Counted from the stretch's first letter, positions 11,741 to 23,235 are shown. The stretch is DNA of 64,000 nt from Rhexocercosporidium sp. MPI-PUGE-AT-0058 (GCA_020746875.1 JAGTJL010000002.1:806001-870000); one strand, 5' to 3'. Numbers and translations: made by a program. Notes: generated by a model not told the origin, from the letters alone.

Positions 11741-12799
11741 ACGACTGCTTTGAAGAGACCAGACCATGGTAGGCCAATCCCCTGTTTTTTCATGAAACTA
11801 TTAATGCCTACTCTAATAGCCCTGAATGTTCCTAAATTCCTAGCGAGACTTGCTTTCGCAAACACCATTTCCACTGGTGTACGGTTCATGAACGCATGAC
11901 AGACGATAATGGGGTTTGCTCGCAAAGCCCCCCGAGTAGTGCGCCTGATAATGTGATGCGATGCAGAGAGGTCCAGGCAGATAAGACCGTGGAGGAGGCA
12001 TACTGGGCTGAAGTGGAAGAAAATGCGGTGACAGGAGGGCAGGGTTTCGAGAATCAGACGAACCTCATGTTCATTAGCATTAAAACGTATAGCAGACGCA
12101 GGCAAATATTGGGATCTGCAGTACATCCCCAGCACTTAGCCAATGCATGTCATGGTGGTGAGTGGCGTTTGCAGTACGAGTCGAAAATTTGGCTTCCGCC
12201 GGGACCGTGCATGGCTGCCTGTGACTTTTATCAAAGGTACGATAAAGACGGGCTTCTGCATGCACTCTGCTGTGTGATGCATGCTTGCGTGTCCGCAGCG
12301 ATGTGGCAGCTTCAACGAGGAAACATGTGCGCAAGTTACAAACGATGCACATATTGACTGTCAGGCTCACAACGTCCGGCTGGAAGACCGAATGCAGTTA
12401 CTGATTCACGCAGAACGGTTTAACGGTTTCACGGAACCGTTTCACGTGGTCCGGCAGAAAGGTCGACTGCCTAGATTTCAAGCTATTGCGCATCTTGACT
12501 ATCTTCGATTTGTGAATATTAACTGGACTGTGTTTGCTGGTCTCCTAAGGTATTTCCCTTTATCGTTAATCTAGATTTGGCAGAAATGAAACACTTTCGC
12601 CTCATGCGCGCCACTGTGACCACCCTATCGGGAGTGTCTCAAGGACCCGTCACCGTCGTTGAAGCATCTACTTCTGTCCTGAGTAGACCACGCGTGGTGG
12701 CCCCGTACTCTTACATTATATACAATGTCACTAAAGAATGAAAACAATAGAAGATAAGGATGGTAATTTGTCGATCTACATAGGAAATAGAACGTAGTC
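11741..12799. other. Region without a confident gene
   Basis: A minus-strand frame (11728-12135) and plus-strand frames (11896-12357, 12281-12574) overlap each other. None shows a domain, and none joins to another by good splice signals. The sequence may be gene debris of the decayed block that also holds NLR1 and the recombinase. Confidence 0.3.
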
Positions 12800-15060
12800 T
12801 ATTTTAACCAACGCACAAACCTTGGTTCCTGAAGCTTGATGCCGTGTACTGTCTGTCTGTACATGGCCTTTGAAAGCCTGCAAGTGTTTGAGAACACGCC
12901 CCTGAGACTTACACGTGAGTGACAACACTCTATCTGCGGATCTTTTCCTTTGAGATGACCTATGATCCATCATCTTCGAAGGGCGGCAAAAAGAACCCAT
13001 TCATTCTTCGTAGCTCCTCGATTCGTCTCCAATACAGAACAGGCACTGCGTCTTGCCGCAGACAAGGGGAAAAACAGGAGCCAGAGGTCCAAGCTCAGGA
13101 GACTGTTCCTTGAGTAAAGCTCGTGGAAGCTGGGCGACGGGAATTCGGTAGCGTGAGGCGACCTCACGAAAACCGCAGAGAGCCTGCATCAGCTCAGCGG
13201 TCTCTATGCGGCGGTTGACAGCGTCCTGGAGGGTGATATCGGTAACGCGAGTGCAGATGAGGTCAACAAGCTGCATTCTTGGAGGGAACTGGTGCTGAAC
13301 TACGGGCTCTATGTACTCTCCCTCCTCCTGTTTGTGGTTCTGCTGCTTAATGTCTTCAGTTGGGCGGTGGCGGAAGTAGTCTGCCCGGCATTTCTCAGAG
13401 ATTTATGTTTCCACGCCGGCTCCTCGCACTGCCGATGGCGGTGGTAAGTCGCCGAATTCTGCCTCCACGTCCGTCCCTTGATCTCTGTATACCCCGGCCT
13501 TCAACTACTCTCACTCCTGCCCGAGTGCGGTAATATTAGGATTGGGAGGGAGCGCGGCTAGGACCATATCGGGGACGTGGATCGGGGCACATGGATTGCG
13601 CATGCGGCTCGTATGCGTCAGTATGCGAAGGATACCGTCGGCAGAGGGACGCTCAAGGGCGGCAGACTGAGCGTCAAACCGCACGCGCTCGTTGATAAAA
13701 GACCTATTGTGGACGGCCGAGTTCGGGTTGTGTCGCATGACCTGATCTCGAACGGCGTCGGTAGCAGTACCTAGATACCACGAACGTCTCTGTTAGCGAA
13801 CGCTGTCTCCGCGTCGAGGCCACGGACAAGCTTACGATCAACGACGTTGGCTGTTCCATGTCGAAAGCAGTAGCTGGTCAGCTTCTCCTTAAAGCCTATG
13901 GCAAGCATGAGGCGATTGAGGCAGTTCTTGTACTGAGAGTATGGAAAAGCCCTCTCCTCATCTCGACGAGAGATTGGCAACTTGAGCTTTTCTTGCTTCC
14001 AGCGCAGCGGCGAGCACAAGACCGGGTCCTAGACCTTGTGCTCGAAGACGTGCCTGGGAGTTGTCAGAGTCGGAGCTTCAAAAGCGTCATCAGGGAGGGC
14101 GAGGGCTACGAGGTGTGTGATGGGACAGGAGATCGGGTTGTCAACTCCAGTGAAGAAGAGTATCGTGCTGCGAGGTCCGTCAATTCCATCTCTAGAGCGC
14201 ATATTCGAGGTGATCAATCAACTCACGGCTTTGGGAGCCTCTTGCTCCTTTGTGATGAGCGATCGTGACCTCCATAGCAAGCACATTCCGTCCTCCACTG
14301 TCGGGGCCGCGCACAACTAGCAGGCGCACATCCTCATAGTAGATCGCGTCGAAGTATCTGATGTCCTCTCCCACCTCGCTTATAACACCGTCGCCTTCAT
14401 GAGCATCGCCATCGCAGCCACTGGTACCTCTGTTGCTCTCGGGGCCGAACCCGTTATCATTGCCGATAGCAAGGATATGATCGTCATCAAGGACTTCAAG
14501 GTCATCGTCGTCCGAATCCATATCGTCTTTCCTCTTCTTTCTTGCATCCACTAGCTCTGCGGGCCGGCACCCAGTGCCAAAAATGAGGGGCAGGATCAAT
14601 GCGAACTGCACCCGGTGCCGCTCTGTGGGAGATGTAGAAGTGTCACGAGCCCAGTGGTGGTTGAGTAAGAGGAGGGATCGTCTACGCCCAGGACGGGCTT
14701 CGACTTGATGGTATTATCGAGCCTGAACGTGTCGATGTGCTACAGATATCAGCACTGCTAGCTCGAACGAGCAGCCATGATTTGGGGGCATTTTACTTAC
14801 AGGGCCTCCTTCCCAATATTAGTATCCATGTGACGGCCATTCCCGCTGTTGAGCAGCATCCCGAACTGTGCTATGTATTGTTGCATCGCGCCCCTCTTGT
14901 TTACCCTGTCCTCGTCGTGGATGTGCTTGAACAGTGCCAGTGTGGTCCCCTTGGAGCAGTCCTGGATCACCGAGCGCTAGTTCCTGATATTATCATTGTA
15001 GAACCTGCTTGAGCATTAGGACAGTTCCTTGTATCGTTCCCTTACCCGATAAATTTGCTC
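12800..15060 (-). pseudogene. Degenerate DUF3435 tyrosine recombinase (Starship captain type)
   Basis: Read leftward, fragments in several frames line up as one protein. They are an N-terminal part (ALFKHIHDEDRVNKRG, QQYIAQFGMLLNSGNGRH) near 15000-14820, GTGCRPAEL near 14570, MEVTIAHHKG near 14260, VDNPISCPITHLVALAL near 14140, LTSYCFRHGTANVVD near 13870, VMRHNPNSAVHNRSFIN near 13740, and a C-terminal KTQCLFCIGDE and CRPSKMMDH near 13030. That order matches fungal DUF3435/FluG-domain recombinases, which head Starship elements. The frame changes between 14217 and 14019 and again after 13771. A TAG interrupts the N-terminal part, and the expected Tyr-containing motif reads SFIN, so the gene is inactive. 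Fragment edges are approximate. Confidence 0.75.
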
Positions 15061-15436
15061 TTGATACCTGAAAGATTGACCTTGGTCACCTCGGCATAGC
15101 TATTATTGAATCGTGGCATGGTGCCGCTCAATAGGTACAGTAATAACTAGGTGGGCGCTTATTCTTCGGTCTGTGTCGACGACGCACGGAGCCATGTGGG
15201 GGATGGCTCCACAATACAAGGAAAGGTGGGAGGACTGTCTTGGGCCGGCGAACCCCGCGATAACGATGACGTGTCTTATACGAAGGTGAGGCTGATGCTG
15301 TCTGTTGATGAATTTTGACAAACTACACCTTCTATCTTGATTACGTGAACCCAGCTGCTCGAGAATTTGGGTCAAGTTTGCGCATTCTGTTACTTACTTG
15401 TTTTATTCTGTGACTTCTAGTATTAAAGGCTTTCAA
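15061..15436. other. Short gap between the recombinase relic and the microexon HET gene
   Basis: No gene is seen. The two genes are divergent here, so this holds the HET gene promoter. If the recombinase headed a Starship, it would also hold that element's 5' border. The start at 15437 has a good context (TCAAATGGCG). Confidence 0.4.
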
Positions 15437-18400
15437 ATGGCGACGAGTTCTTCCGACATTTTCGATAGCGGGAGGCATCATGGTGAATATCGGAGAGTAA
15501 GTGCTATAGTCTGAAAAATCATCTGTTACTAATAACAATAATAATATAGGAGGTAAGTAGTTGTAGTGTCGAGAACAGAGAGAAGAGAATCGCTGACCGT
15601 GGGCGTCTTGGTGGTCACTTTAGAGTGTAAGTAGCAGCAGTGTCGAGAACAGAGAGAAGAGAGTCGCTGACTGCAGGCGTCTTGGTGATGATTTTAGGGT
15701 GTAAGTAGTAGTAGTGTCGAGAATAGAGAGAAGAGAATCGCTAACTATAGGCGTCTTGGTGGTGATTTTAGCGTGTAAGTAGTGGCAGTGTCGAGAATAG
15801 AGAGAAGAGAGCCGCTGACCGCAGGCGTCTTGGTGATGATTTTAGGGTGTAAGTAGTAATAGTGTCGAGAATAGAGAGAAGAGAATCGCTAATTGCAGGC
15901 GTCTTGGTGGTGATTTTAGCGTGTAAGTAGTGGCAGTGTCGAGAATAGAGAGAAGAGAGCCGCTGACCGCAGGCGTCTTGGTGGTGATTTTAGTATATAA
16001 GTAGCAGCAGTGTCGAGAACAGCGAGAATCGAGAATAGAGAAGAGAGAGTCGCTGACCGCAGGCGTCTTGGTGGTGATTTCAGTTTGTAAGTAGTAGCAG
16101 TGTCGAGAACAGAGAGAAGAGAGCCGCTGACCGCAGGCGTCTTGGTGGTGATTTTAGTATGTAAGTAGCAGCAGTGTCGAGAACAGCGAGAATCGAGAAT
16201 AGAGAAGAGAGAGTCGCTGACCGCAGGCGTCTTGGTGGTGATTTCAGGAAGTAAGTAGTAGCATTGCCGAGAAGAGAGAGAAGACAGTCGCTGACCGCAG
16301 GCGTCTTGGTGGTGATTTCAGTGGGTAAGTAGTAGCAGTGTCGAGAACAGAGAGAAGACAGCCGCTGACCGCAGGCGTCTTGGTGGTGATTTCAGGAAGT
16401 AAGTAGTAGCATTGCCGAGAATAGAGAGAAGAGAGTCGCTGACCGCAGGCGTTTTGGTGGTGATTTTAGGAAGTAAGTAGCAGCATTGCCGAGAAGAGAG
16501 AGAAGAGAATCGCTGACCGCAGGCGTCTTGGTGGTGATTTCAGGAAGTAAGTAGCAGCAGTGTCGAGAACAGCGAGAATCGAGAACAGAGAGAAGAGAGT
16601 CGCTGACCGCAGGCGTCTTGGTGGTGATTTCAGCGTGTAAGTAGCAGCAGTGTCGAAAATAGAGAGATGAGAGTCGCTAACTGCAGGCGTTTTGGTGGCG
16701 ATTTTAGCGTGTAAGTAGCAGTATTGCCGAGAAGAGAGAGAAGAGAGTCGCTGACCGCAGGCGTCTTGGTGGTGATTTCAGGAAGTAAGTAGCAGTATTA
16801 CTGAAAATAGAGAGATGAGAGTTGCTAACTGCAGGCGTTTTGGTGGTGATTTTAGCGTGTAAGTAGCAGTATTGCCGAGAAGAGAGAGAAGAGAATCGCT
16901 GACCGCAGGCGTTTTGGTGGTGATTTTAGGAAGTAAGTAGCAGCAGTGCCGAGAACAGAGAGAATAGAGAGAAGAGAGTCGCTGACCGCAGGCGTCTTGG
17001 TGGTGATTTTAGCGTGTAAGTAGCAGCAGTGTCGAGAATAGAGAGATGAGAGTCGCTAACTGCAGGCGTCTTGGTGGTGATATTAGCGTGTAAGTAGTAG
17101 TAGTGTCGAGAACAGATATAAGAGAGAAGAGAATCGCTGACCGCAGGCGTTTTGGTGGTGATTTCAGTATGTAAGTAGCAGCAGTGCCGAGAACAGAGAG
17201 AATAGAGAGAAGAGAGTCGCTGACCGTAGGCGTCTTGGTGGTGATTTCAGGAAGTAAGTAGCAGCAGTGTCGAGAATAGCGAGAATCGAGAACAGAGAGA
17301 AGAGAGTCGCTGAGCGCAAGCATCTTGGTGGTGATTTTAGGCAGTAAGTAGTAGTAGTGTCGAGAATAGAGATAACACAGAGAATAGAATCGCTGACCGC
17401 AGGCGTTTTGGTGGTGATTTCAGTATGTAAGTAGCAGCAGTGCCGAGAACAGAGAGAATAGAGAGAAGAGAGTCGCTGACCGTAGGCGTCTTGGTGGCGA
17501 TTTTAGGAAGTAAGTAGCAGCAGTTGTCGAGAACAGAGAGAAGAGAGTCGCTAATTTTATGTCTTAGGAAGTATGTATGATAGGTTAACCTGGTAACATG
17601 GCTAATTGGTATTTTAAAAACTTTTCTAGGCGGTAAGTTAGCCTATACACTTTTCCATATCATTCAATGCATATGTAGATTAAAAATTACAGAAAGCCAA
17701 GAACAAATGGACCCACTCGCCTGACAGCAAAATCCGGTTGGATTTGTCTTCAAAATTATGCAATCGCTGTCGCACGATCGACCTAGGGACCTATCTCTCT
17801 TCGTTACCTTATCCAGAGAACAGCTGTGATCTGTGTCAGATCCTCTCCAAAATCCCCGAGGAGGCTAGGAACAAAAATCCCGAAATTCGGCTGTCTGAAG
17901 CTTCGCAATACGTAAGGATTCGTGCTGTACCAGGTCTGTGCTCTGCTTTGCTGTGCTGGATAGATGCTAATACTATGTAGAGTCTAACCTGAAACACAGA
18001 CTTTCTAGATTTCTACAACATATCTCCAAATCCAAAGATAAATTTAGAAGCTCGCTCCATTGGGAACTAATCAGGGAATGGATTCGAATATGTGACGAAG
18101 GCCAATGCTCGCGAAGCGGTGGATGCTGTCCTGATCCCGATAGAAGTCGGATGCCAACCCGAGTCATTGATGTGGGAGATGGCTACACTGCGCGCCTTGT
18201 TTCGACAGTCGAAGAAAACATGAGTGAAGGTGCGCAATACATTGCTCTGTCCCATTGCTGGGGACTCCCGAAAGAACAGACAGACAAGTGGTGTACTACT
18301 ACCAGCAACAAGAATGATAGGAGGATGCAAGGATTCCCAATTACAGAATTGCCACAGACATTTCAAGATGCCATCAACGTCACTCGAGAACTCGGCCAGC

Positions 18401-19665
18401 GATATCTCTGGATCGATTCGCTCTGCATTATTCAAGGAGAGGGCGGAGACTGGGCTACTGAAGCTACGAAGATGGAAGCAGTCTTCAAGAATGCTTACTG
18501 TACGATAGCTGCCACCTCTGCTAAAAACTCAACCGAAGGATTTCTCGACCGGCTGGAAGAGAAAGGATCGCAATATGTGATGGTGCCCAAGTCCTCACTT
18601 GGCAAAGTCTACGTTTGCACATCGATTGATGAAGACTTCAATGGCGACGTGATGGAGGGGATCTTGAATAGACGGGCATGGGTGCTACAGGAACGAGCCT
18701 TGTCACGCCGAACGATCCATTTCACGAAGAGCCAAACTTACTTCGAGTGCGGCGGTGGGATACGTTGCGAAACGCTCACTCATATGAAGAAGTAAGTCTA
18801 CATCTAGGGCTTGGTGTTTTAAGTACCACTTTTCAATCCGCTTCTCCTTATTTGTAATCGAGCATTTACCGAAACATACCTACTAATTTCTAATCAAATC
18901 AGCGCGAACTTGTCATTTCAAAGTGACCCAGAATTTCCTCGCTCTATCAAAAGTCGTTATTTGTCTGCTCAAATACAGCTCTTCCAATCTCTCTTCGCAA
19001 ATTACTCGACATTTGGCATTACACATCCCACAGACAGGCCCGTTGCGATTAAGTCACTAGCTGAGGCGTTGGCTAAAACTCTCGATACCGTGGTCTACTA
19101 TGGGATCTTCAAATGCTTCCTCCACCGAAGTCTCATGTGGCAACCGGCACAGAATGCTTCGCTGGAGAAGATAGATTATAAGGATAATAAGATGCCTCCA
19201 TCGTGGTCTTGGATGGTATATCACGGGCAGATCCAGTATTTGCAATTGGAAACTGGAGAAGTTGAGTGGGATCATAGTGTTCAATTTATGGACGACAAGC
19301 CGAGCGACTCGGGTACTAGCTCTGATAATCATAGGTATGTCTTGGAAGCTCGGGTGAGACGACTGCGAGATTGCAAGATCAACTCCGAGGGCGTTATACT
19401 CGACGATGCGGACAAGAAAGTCGGGCTTGTACACTTTGATACTCAACCAGGGAGCTTCCTACCAGAGATAGTTTGTGCTATCATGGGAAGAGAGACTAGA
19501 GGTTATGGTGATGTTGATGGTTCGCCACGGAAATATTACGTGCTATTTTTGACAGAAGGTGCGATGCAACTAGGGCGCGGAACATTTACGAGGGTTGGAA
19601 TGGGTTGGATCCAGCAACGTTTTCTGCTTCTTGGTGATCAAGTCGATACGGCACGGATCCTCTAG
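15437..19665 (+). CDS. HET-domain protein with 28 single-codon exons
   Basis: Exon 1 is 15437-15496 (20 codons). Then come 28 exons of 3 nt, starting at: GAG 15550, AGT 15624, GGT 15698, CGT 15772, GGT 15846, CGT 15920, TAT 15994, TTT 16084, TAT 16158, GAA 16248, TGG 16322, GAA 16396, 16470, 16544, CGT 16634, 16708, GAA 16782, CGT 16856, GAA 16930, CGT 17013, 17087, TAT 17168, GAA 17251, GCA 17341, TAT 17424, GAA 17507, 17568 and GCG 17630. The last exons are 17693-17933, 17981-18791 and 18903-19665. The total is 1959 nt with one stop, giving 652 aa. Residues 21-48 are rich in Glu, Arg and Tyr. Cys71, 74, 93 and 96 form two CxxC pairs. The HET domain starts at YIALSHCWG (about 215) with YLWIDSLCIIQ (about 270) and RAWVLQERALSRR (about 361). 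The HET part is certain. The microexons are inferred from splice signals and frame. Skipping any or all of them also keeps the frame. Confidence 0.85.
15553..17570 (+). repeat. Tandem array of intron-plus-codon units
   Basis: Twenty-six tandem introns lie here, mostly 71 nt, with variants of 78, 80 and 87 nt and a last of 58 nt. Adding the 3 nt that follow makes a unit of about 74 bp. Each starts GTAAGT (one starts ATAAGT at 15997), has GCTGAC, GCTAAC or GCTAAT about 28 nt before its end, and ends in TTTTAG, TTTCAG or close variants. Unit length is not a multiple of three and the size differences are not either, as expected for introns. Two further, non-repeat introns follow at 17571-17629 and 17633-17692 and keep the same 3-nt spacing. 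Confidence 0.95.
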
Positions 19666-20216
19666 TATGTTCTATTCGCAGTTCGATTTTGTGTTTTCAC
19701 CTTTTTTCTTCTTGAACGAGGGCTGGATTCCTTTCTTCTTCCTTCTCTTAGCAAACAAAGACGCCTAATAGCCATACGAATTAAGCGCAGACAAGAGTGC
19801 CTCAAAAGCTGAGGCGGCATAGGAGTTGAATTTGAACGCTTAAGCCTTTTAAGATGTCCCCAAATCTCAAATAAATTCAACTAAATAGAATTTCCCGCAG
19901 TATAATTTCCGGGGCAACTCCTGTCGTGATGCAAGTAGGAACATGGAAGCGCTGAGAGTTCTGCGTTTCTGTAACGCCTCAAAATGAAGTCAGAAGTGAA
20001 GGAGTTTGAAATATTTTGACTCACGCGGCGGCACAGATTTGTGGAATGGCAGAAGAAAGACACGTTATGTAGTACTCCTGGTTTCTGAATCTCCCAGCTA
20101 CTGTGTTGTCGACCGTACATGTATTCTAGCTTCCATTACCCGTCAAATCCCGCTCTGAAGTCGCATCTCATTAGCTCTATCATATCCTTGCCACTCATAT
20201 TGCATATCCTACCTTT
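19666..20216. other. Intergenic, no gene seen
   Basis: AT-rich 3' flank of the HET gene. It holds a short Arg/Lys-rich minus-strand frame with no recognisable features. Nothing else is supported. Confidence 0.4.
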
Positions 20217-20699
20217 TCAAGCCCGCCAATCCCTCATATTCACTGCATCATTGACTATCCTTCGATCCTTGGTCCCCTTCCTTTTCCGACATCTCGGCAG
20301 TGCAAGCACCTTCTTCCCAGTATAAACCGCCGGGTCGATCTCAAAACAGCTGCTCTTGTTCGCATATATACCTCCAGCATCTTCAATTTCAAAATTGTTG
20401 ATCTGCAGGACTTCTGGATCGGTGTGGTCGATTGGCACAAGGTGGTTGAAGGTACTTCCATAGTAATCGATCATACTTGAGTTCAAAGACGTATCAGTGT
20501 AGAGTCCTGCGCCTGGCAATGTAAATATTGGTGAGTGATCAGCTGTATGCCATGAAATTTTTGGAAGCAGCTTCTGAAGTGCTATCAGGGGTCCTTCGAC
20601 TTGGATTCGAAGAGGTTGGTCTGGAGATGGCAAATGGAGGCGGTGGTGGGACTTTTGATGGCATGGGGGGATATAGAGCAGAAGAGCTGATTGATCCAA
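20217..20699 (-). CDS. Hypothetical protein
   Basis: An open frame of 160 codons. The C-terminal half looks protein-like (INNFEIEDAGGIYANKSSCF, then a basic stretch RCRKRKGTKDRR). The N-terminal part is Pro/His-rich and overlaps other open frames, so the true start or an upstream exon is unclear. No family or signal peptide was recognised. It could be a gene fragment, and I give it low weight. Confidence 0.28.
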   Translation of the reverse strand: MDQSALLLYIPPCHQKSHHRLHLPSPDQPLRIQVEGPLIALQKLLPKISWHTADHSPIFTLPGAGLYTDTSLNSSMIDYYGSTFNHLVPIDHTDPEVLQINNFEIEDAGGIYANKSSCFEIDPAVYTGKKVLALPRCRKRKGTKDRRIVNDAVNMRDWRA

Positions 20700-20869
20700 G
20701 GGTGGAGGATGGAAGCAGTGAATGTTGTACTTGTGTGTCGAGTTCGTGAGGCATGGAATGTCGGGGAGAGATATTGTTTTTGTTACTGTACTAGAAAGAT
20801 GTTATCTGCCACAGTGATGTAGCAACTGGGCAATAAAGTCCTCAAATAAATCACAGTCTGTTGATCCCC

Positions 20870-21690
20870 GGTATACTCGCCTCAGCATGATGCCATCTTG
20901 CGCGTATGCTGGAAGAATGTGCCATCTTTTCCCGCGACCGAACTTTGTGACATGGATTGGGGATGAACCCTTCGGAGACTACCCCCTAACGCCGGTGCCC
21001 AGCCCTCCCATCGCAGCCAGACTCATCCACAAAGATAAGCTAGTCGGACTTGTATCTCGATATTCCATGTAGGTAGTGGTCTCGAAGGTCGGCATCCCGT
21101 TGTTGTGCGATGCGTCGGATCGTTTTTTCGTGTCCAGCCTATTGACCTCAGAGTCCGACCAATTGATCTCTCCGATATCCTTTTACGAGACCTGCGGTAT
21201 AGGAAGTCTGCCATCTCGCATCGATATAGATAAGGCTGTTTGATTAGTATATCGCAGAGAGCTTCCTGCATAGGTGGTGTAATGCGGCTACGACGGCTGA
21301 CGGTCTTTGTTCTTTGGGGGTTGGGCAATTCGGACAGGTATCTCTTCAAACGCATTCTCTGACGGCGCGCACGCTGCATGAGGCCTCTGTGGCTATTAGC
21401 TTGGTATCGAACCCTTCATTTAGCAATGCGTTGATTAAAATATGCTGTGCGGCATTCAATTGTGGCGGCATGTTTGCTGACAAAAATGGATGACACGAAA
21501 GAAGAGGAGAGAGTGAAATAGGAAAATAGTGGAGACCAATTCTGTTATCTGCAAGGGCAAGGCGAGTGGGTACCTCCAGGTACATCTGGGGCAGGGGTGC
21601 ATAGCCACAAGTGCCAAAAGTGGACCTCGCTAAAAATAATTAAGTAAACAACAACGACACCCATTTCGCCTTCTACTGTATAATGGAGTG
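20870..21690 (-). pseudogene. Tc1/mariner-like DDE transposase relic with 5' end
   Basis: Read on the minus strand, the 5' terminal part starts near 21690 (inverse of the end at 6107). The transposase begins at 21471 (MPPQLNAAQHILINALLN) with a helix-turn-helix (IATEASCSVRAVRE). One base of frameshift leads to LKRYLSELPNPQRTKT, RITPPMQEALCDILIKQPYL and RSIGRTLRSIGW. Another shift leads to LIFVDESGCDGRAGH (DDE_3 second Asp) and WHILPAYAQDGIMLRRVYRG. It then stops near 20870, so the C-terminal part and 3' end are missing. Two frameshifts and several stops make it inactive. It is the same family as the stub at 6107-6340. Confidence 0.85.
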
Positions 21691-21903
21691 GATCAACATT
21701 TAAGTGTCCCTCGTTAGACTGCTAGGCCGATTTTGGAGGTTCAGCATTCTTCAAGGGCATTCAGTTGACGGGGAGTTTGTGATATCACGATCCGCACGGC
21801 AGTGTATAACATCATCAACCAAATTGGAATCTGCTACAAGCCATAACTGGAGTATTATTGACTGAGCTGATGGAGAAGCTAGTATACAAAACATCGAACA
21901 GGA

Positions 21904-22675
21904 TTACATTGTTTTGTTGGCATCTTCAGCTTGTTTTTCTAACCTCAAGTGTTCTTCGCGTACATGCTTCAAGTTCCAGAAATTGTGTATAAAGAATGAA
22001 ATCATCAGAATGCTTGCACAAGTTCCCATGACAGTCGCGGTTATAATAGCTGTACGTGACCAATATTTGTCCCGGGCGGTGTAGACATTGACAATAGTGG
22101 TGATCAGGCCAGCGAGAGAGTTTAACATGCCTGGCCTGTCAAAGGTTAATATTATTTTAACTGGACGAGTGATTCGATTACTCAATGATCTTTCGTAGCA
22201 ACCATATATAATTATTCCTCCATTTTACCCAAAGCCAGCACATTCCTGAGGCTCCTCCAACACAGCATACCGAAGCAACCGTTAATACCGGCCATGTTTG
22301 TGCTGCTTTCACGACTGCTTTACCTGCAGCACCAGCTTCTTCCGAAAGTACCCGAGAATTGCGGATAGAAGTGAACGCGCCAGGCAAGATGACATAGCCT
22401 GCAAGAAGGAGCCACGTGAACAAGCTGGCAAGAGTGCTATGCCACCATGGTATCTCATCAATGTGTAAGAGCATATTAATATAGCGGCTGGCTATTGGAG
22501 GCTTCTTAGGAATCCCGTCCTCTTCTAGTTTTTCTTTGGATATTTCTTTCTCGGTTTGCGGGTGACGAAGACCAAAGGGGTTGAAAGCTTGCCGATTGTC
22601 CATTTCCTTGGCTTGCTGCATGATATAGTTCTCTTGATAAAAGTTCAGACTAGAAGTGATGAAGAGATAATTCAC
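21904..22675 (-). CDS. Four-helix fungal membrane protein
   Basis: Exons 22675-22182 and 22135-21904 join in frame (241 aa) across a 46-nt intron with GTAATC and TTGACAG. The hydrophobic segments are SLFTWLLLAGYVILPGAF, VLTVASVCCVGGASGMCWLW, LNSLAGLITTIVNVY and IITATVMGTCASILMISFFI. The short motifs GAFTSIRNSRVL and WRNNYIWLL recur in a family of fungal integral membrane proteins of unknown role that I recall. The N-terminus is charged and probably cytosolic, and the C-terminus is a charged helix. An internal Met (MDNRQAFNPFG) may be the real start, since the first 25 residues look unlike the rest. No regulatory site is seen. Confidence 0.75.
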
Positions 22676-23235
22676 CTATGGTACGGCAGAAGTTAAAATA
22701 CCGGGATCTCGAGTCCCTCCACTTCTGGCTTTTTGGTCATAGACGAAAGTCTTGTTCTCACTTTTCTCAAGGCGAGAATTCGAGAAATGATGGGTCGCCA
22801 GTTTTGGAGGCTGCGAACATGAAGCGCCTGCATATCCCCAAAGTATTTCGTACTCGTCGCAAAAAAAAAAATTGTGTCGGAGAGTTCAGGTGATGCAATC
22901 GCAATGAAGCAGCTGGTGTTGCACAAGCGAATGGTTCGGAAATAGCCCATGCCATCGCGCCTGGTGAGGTGTGAGTGGATCATGCGGGTCGGAGGTCTCG
23001 ACACAGCGCTAAGACCGATTGTCTGCCAACGCATCACAATGCAGAGGCATGGCCACCGTTATCTTTGCTTGAAATTTGCGTTCTAAATTTGTTGTCTAAT
23101 AATCTAGAATAAACTAATCTTCATCTCATCTTCTGTTTCTATACTGCAGGGGCGTCAAGGGTGAGGAGCATGTCCCAAGCATCATCGTACCGTTTACTAC
23201 ATGTATCTATGTGCTAACGAGTCCCACTCTTCTAG
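22676..23235. other. Intergenic, divergent promoter region
   Basis: This lies between the divergent membrane protein and coiled-coil genes. A run of A (about 22860-22870) is visible. The stretch just before 23236 looks like a 5' UTR intron end (CTTCTAG before the ATG). No gene is supported. Confidence 0.35.

Noticed and set aside
17009..17323. Minus-strand open frame of 104 codons (LLSVLDSRYSRHCCYL-type repeats).
   Set aside because: It is the antisense of the intron array; its repeat-like peptide simply mirrors the tandem units.
15553..17570. The repeat array could be taken for a CRISPR-like array or a plain minisatellite.
   Set aside because: The constant part is about 71 bp and the variable part only 3 bp, the genome is eukaryotic, and the unit carries full splice signals with an in-frame gene on both sides.
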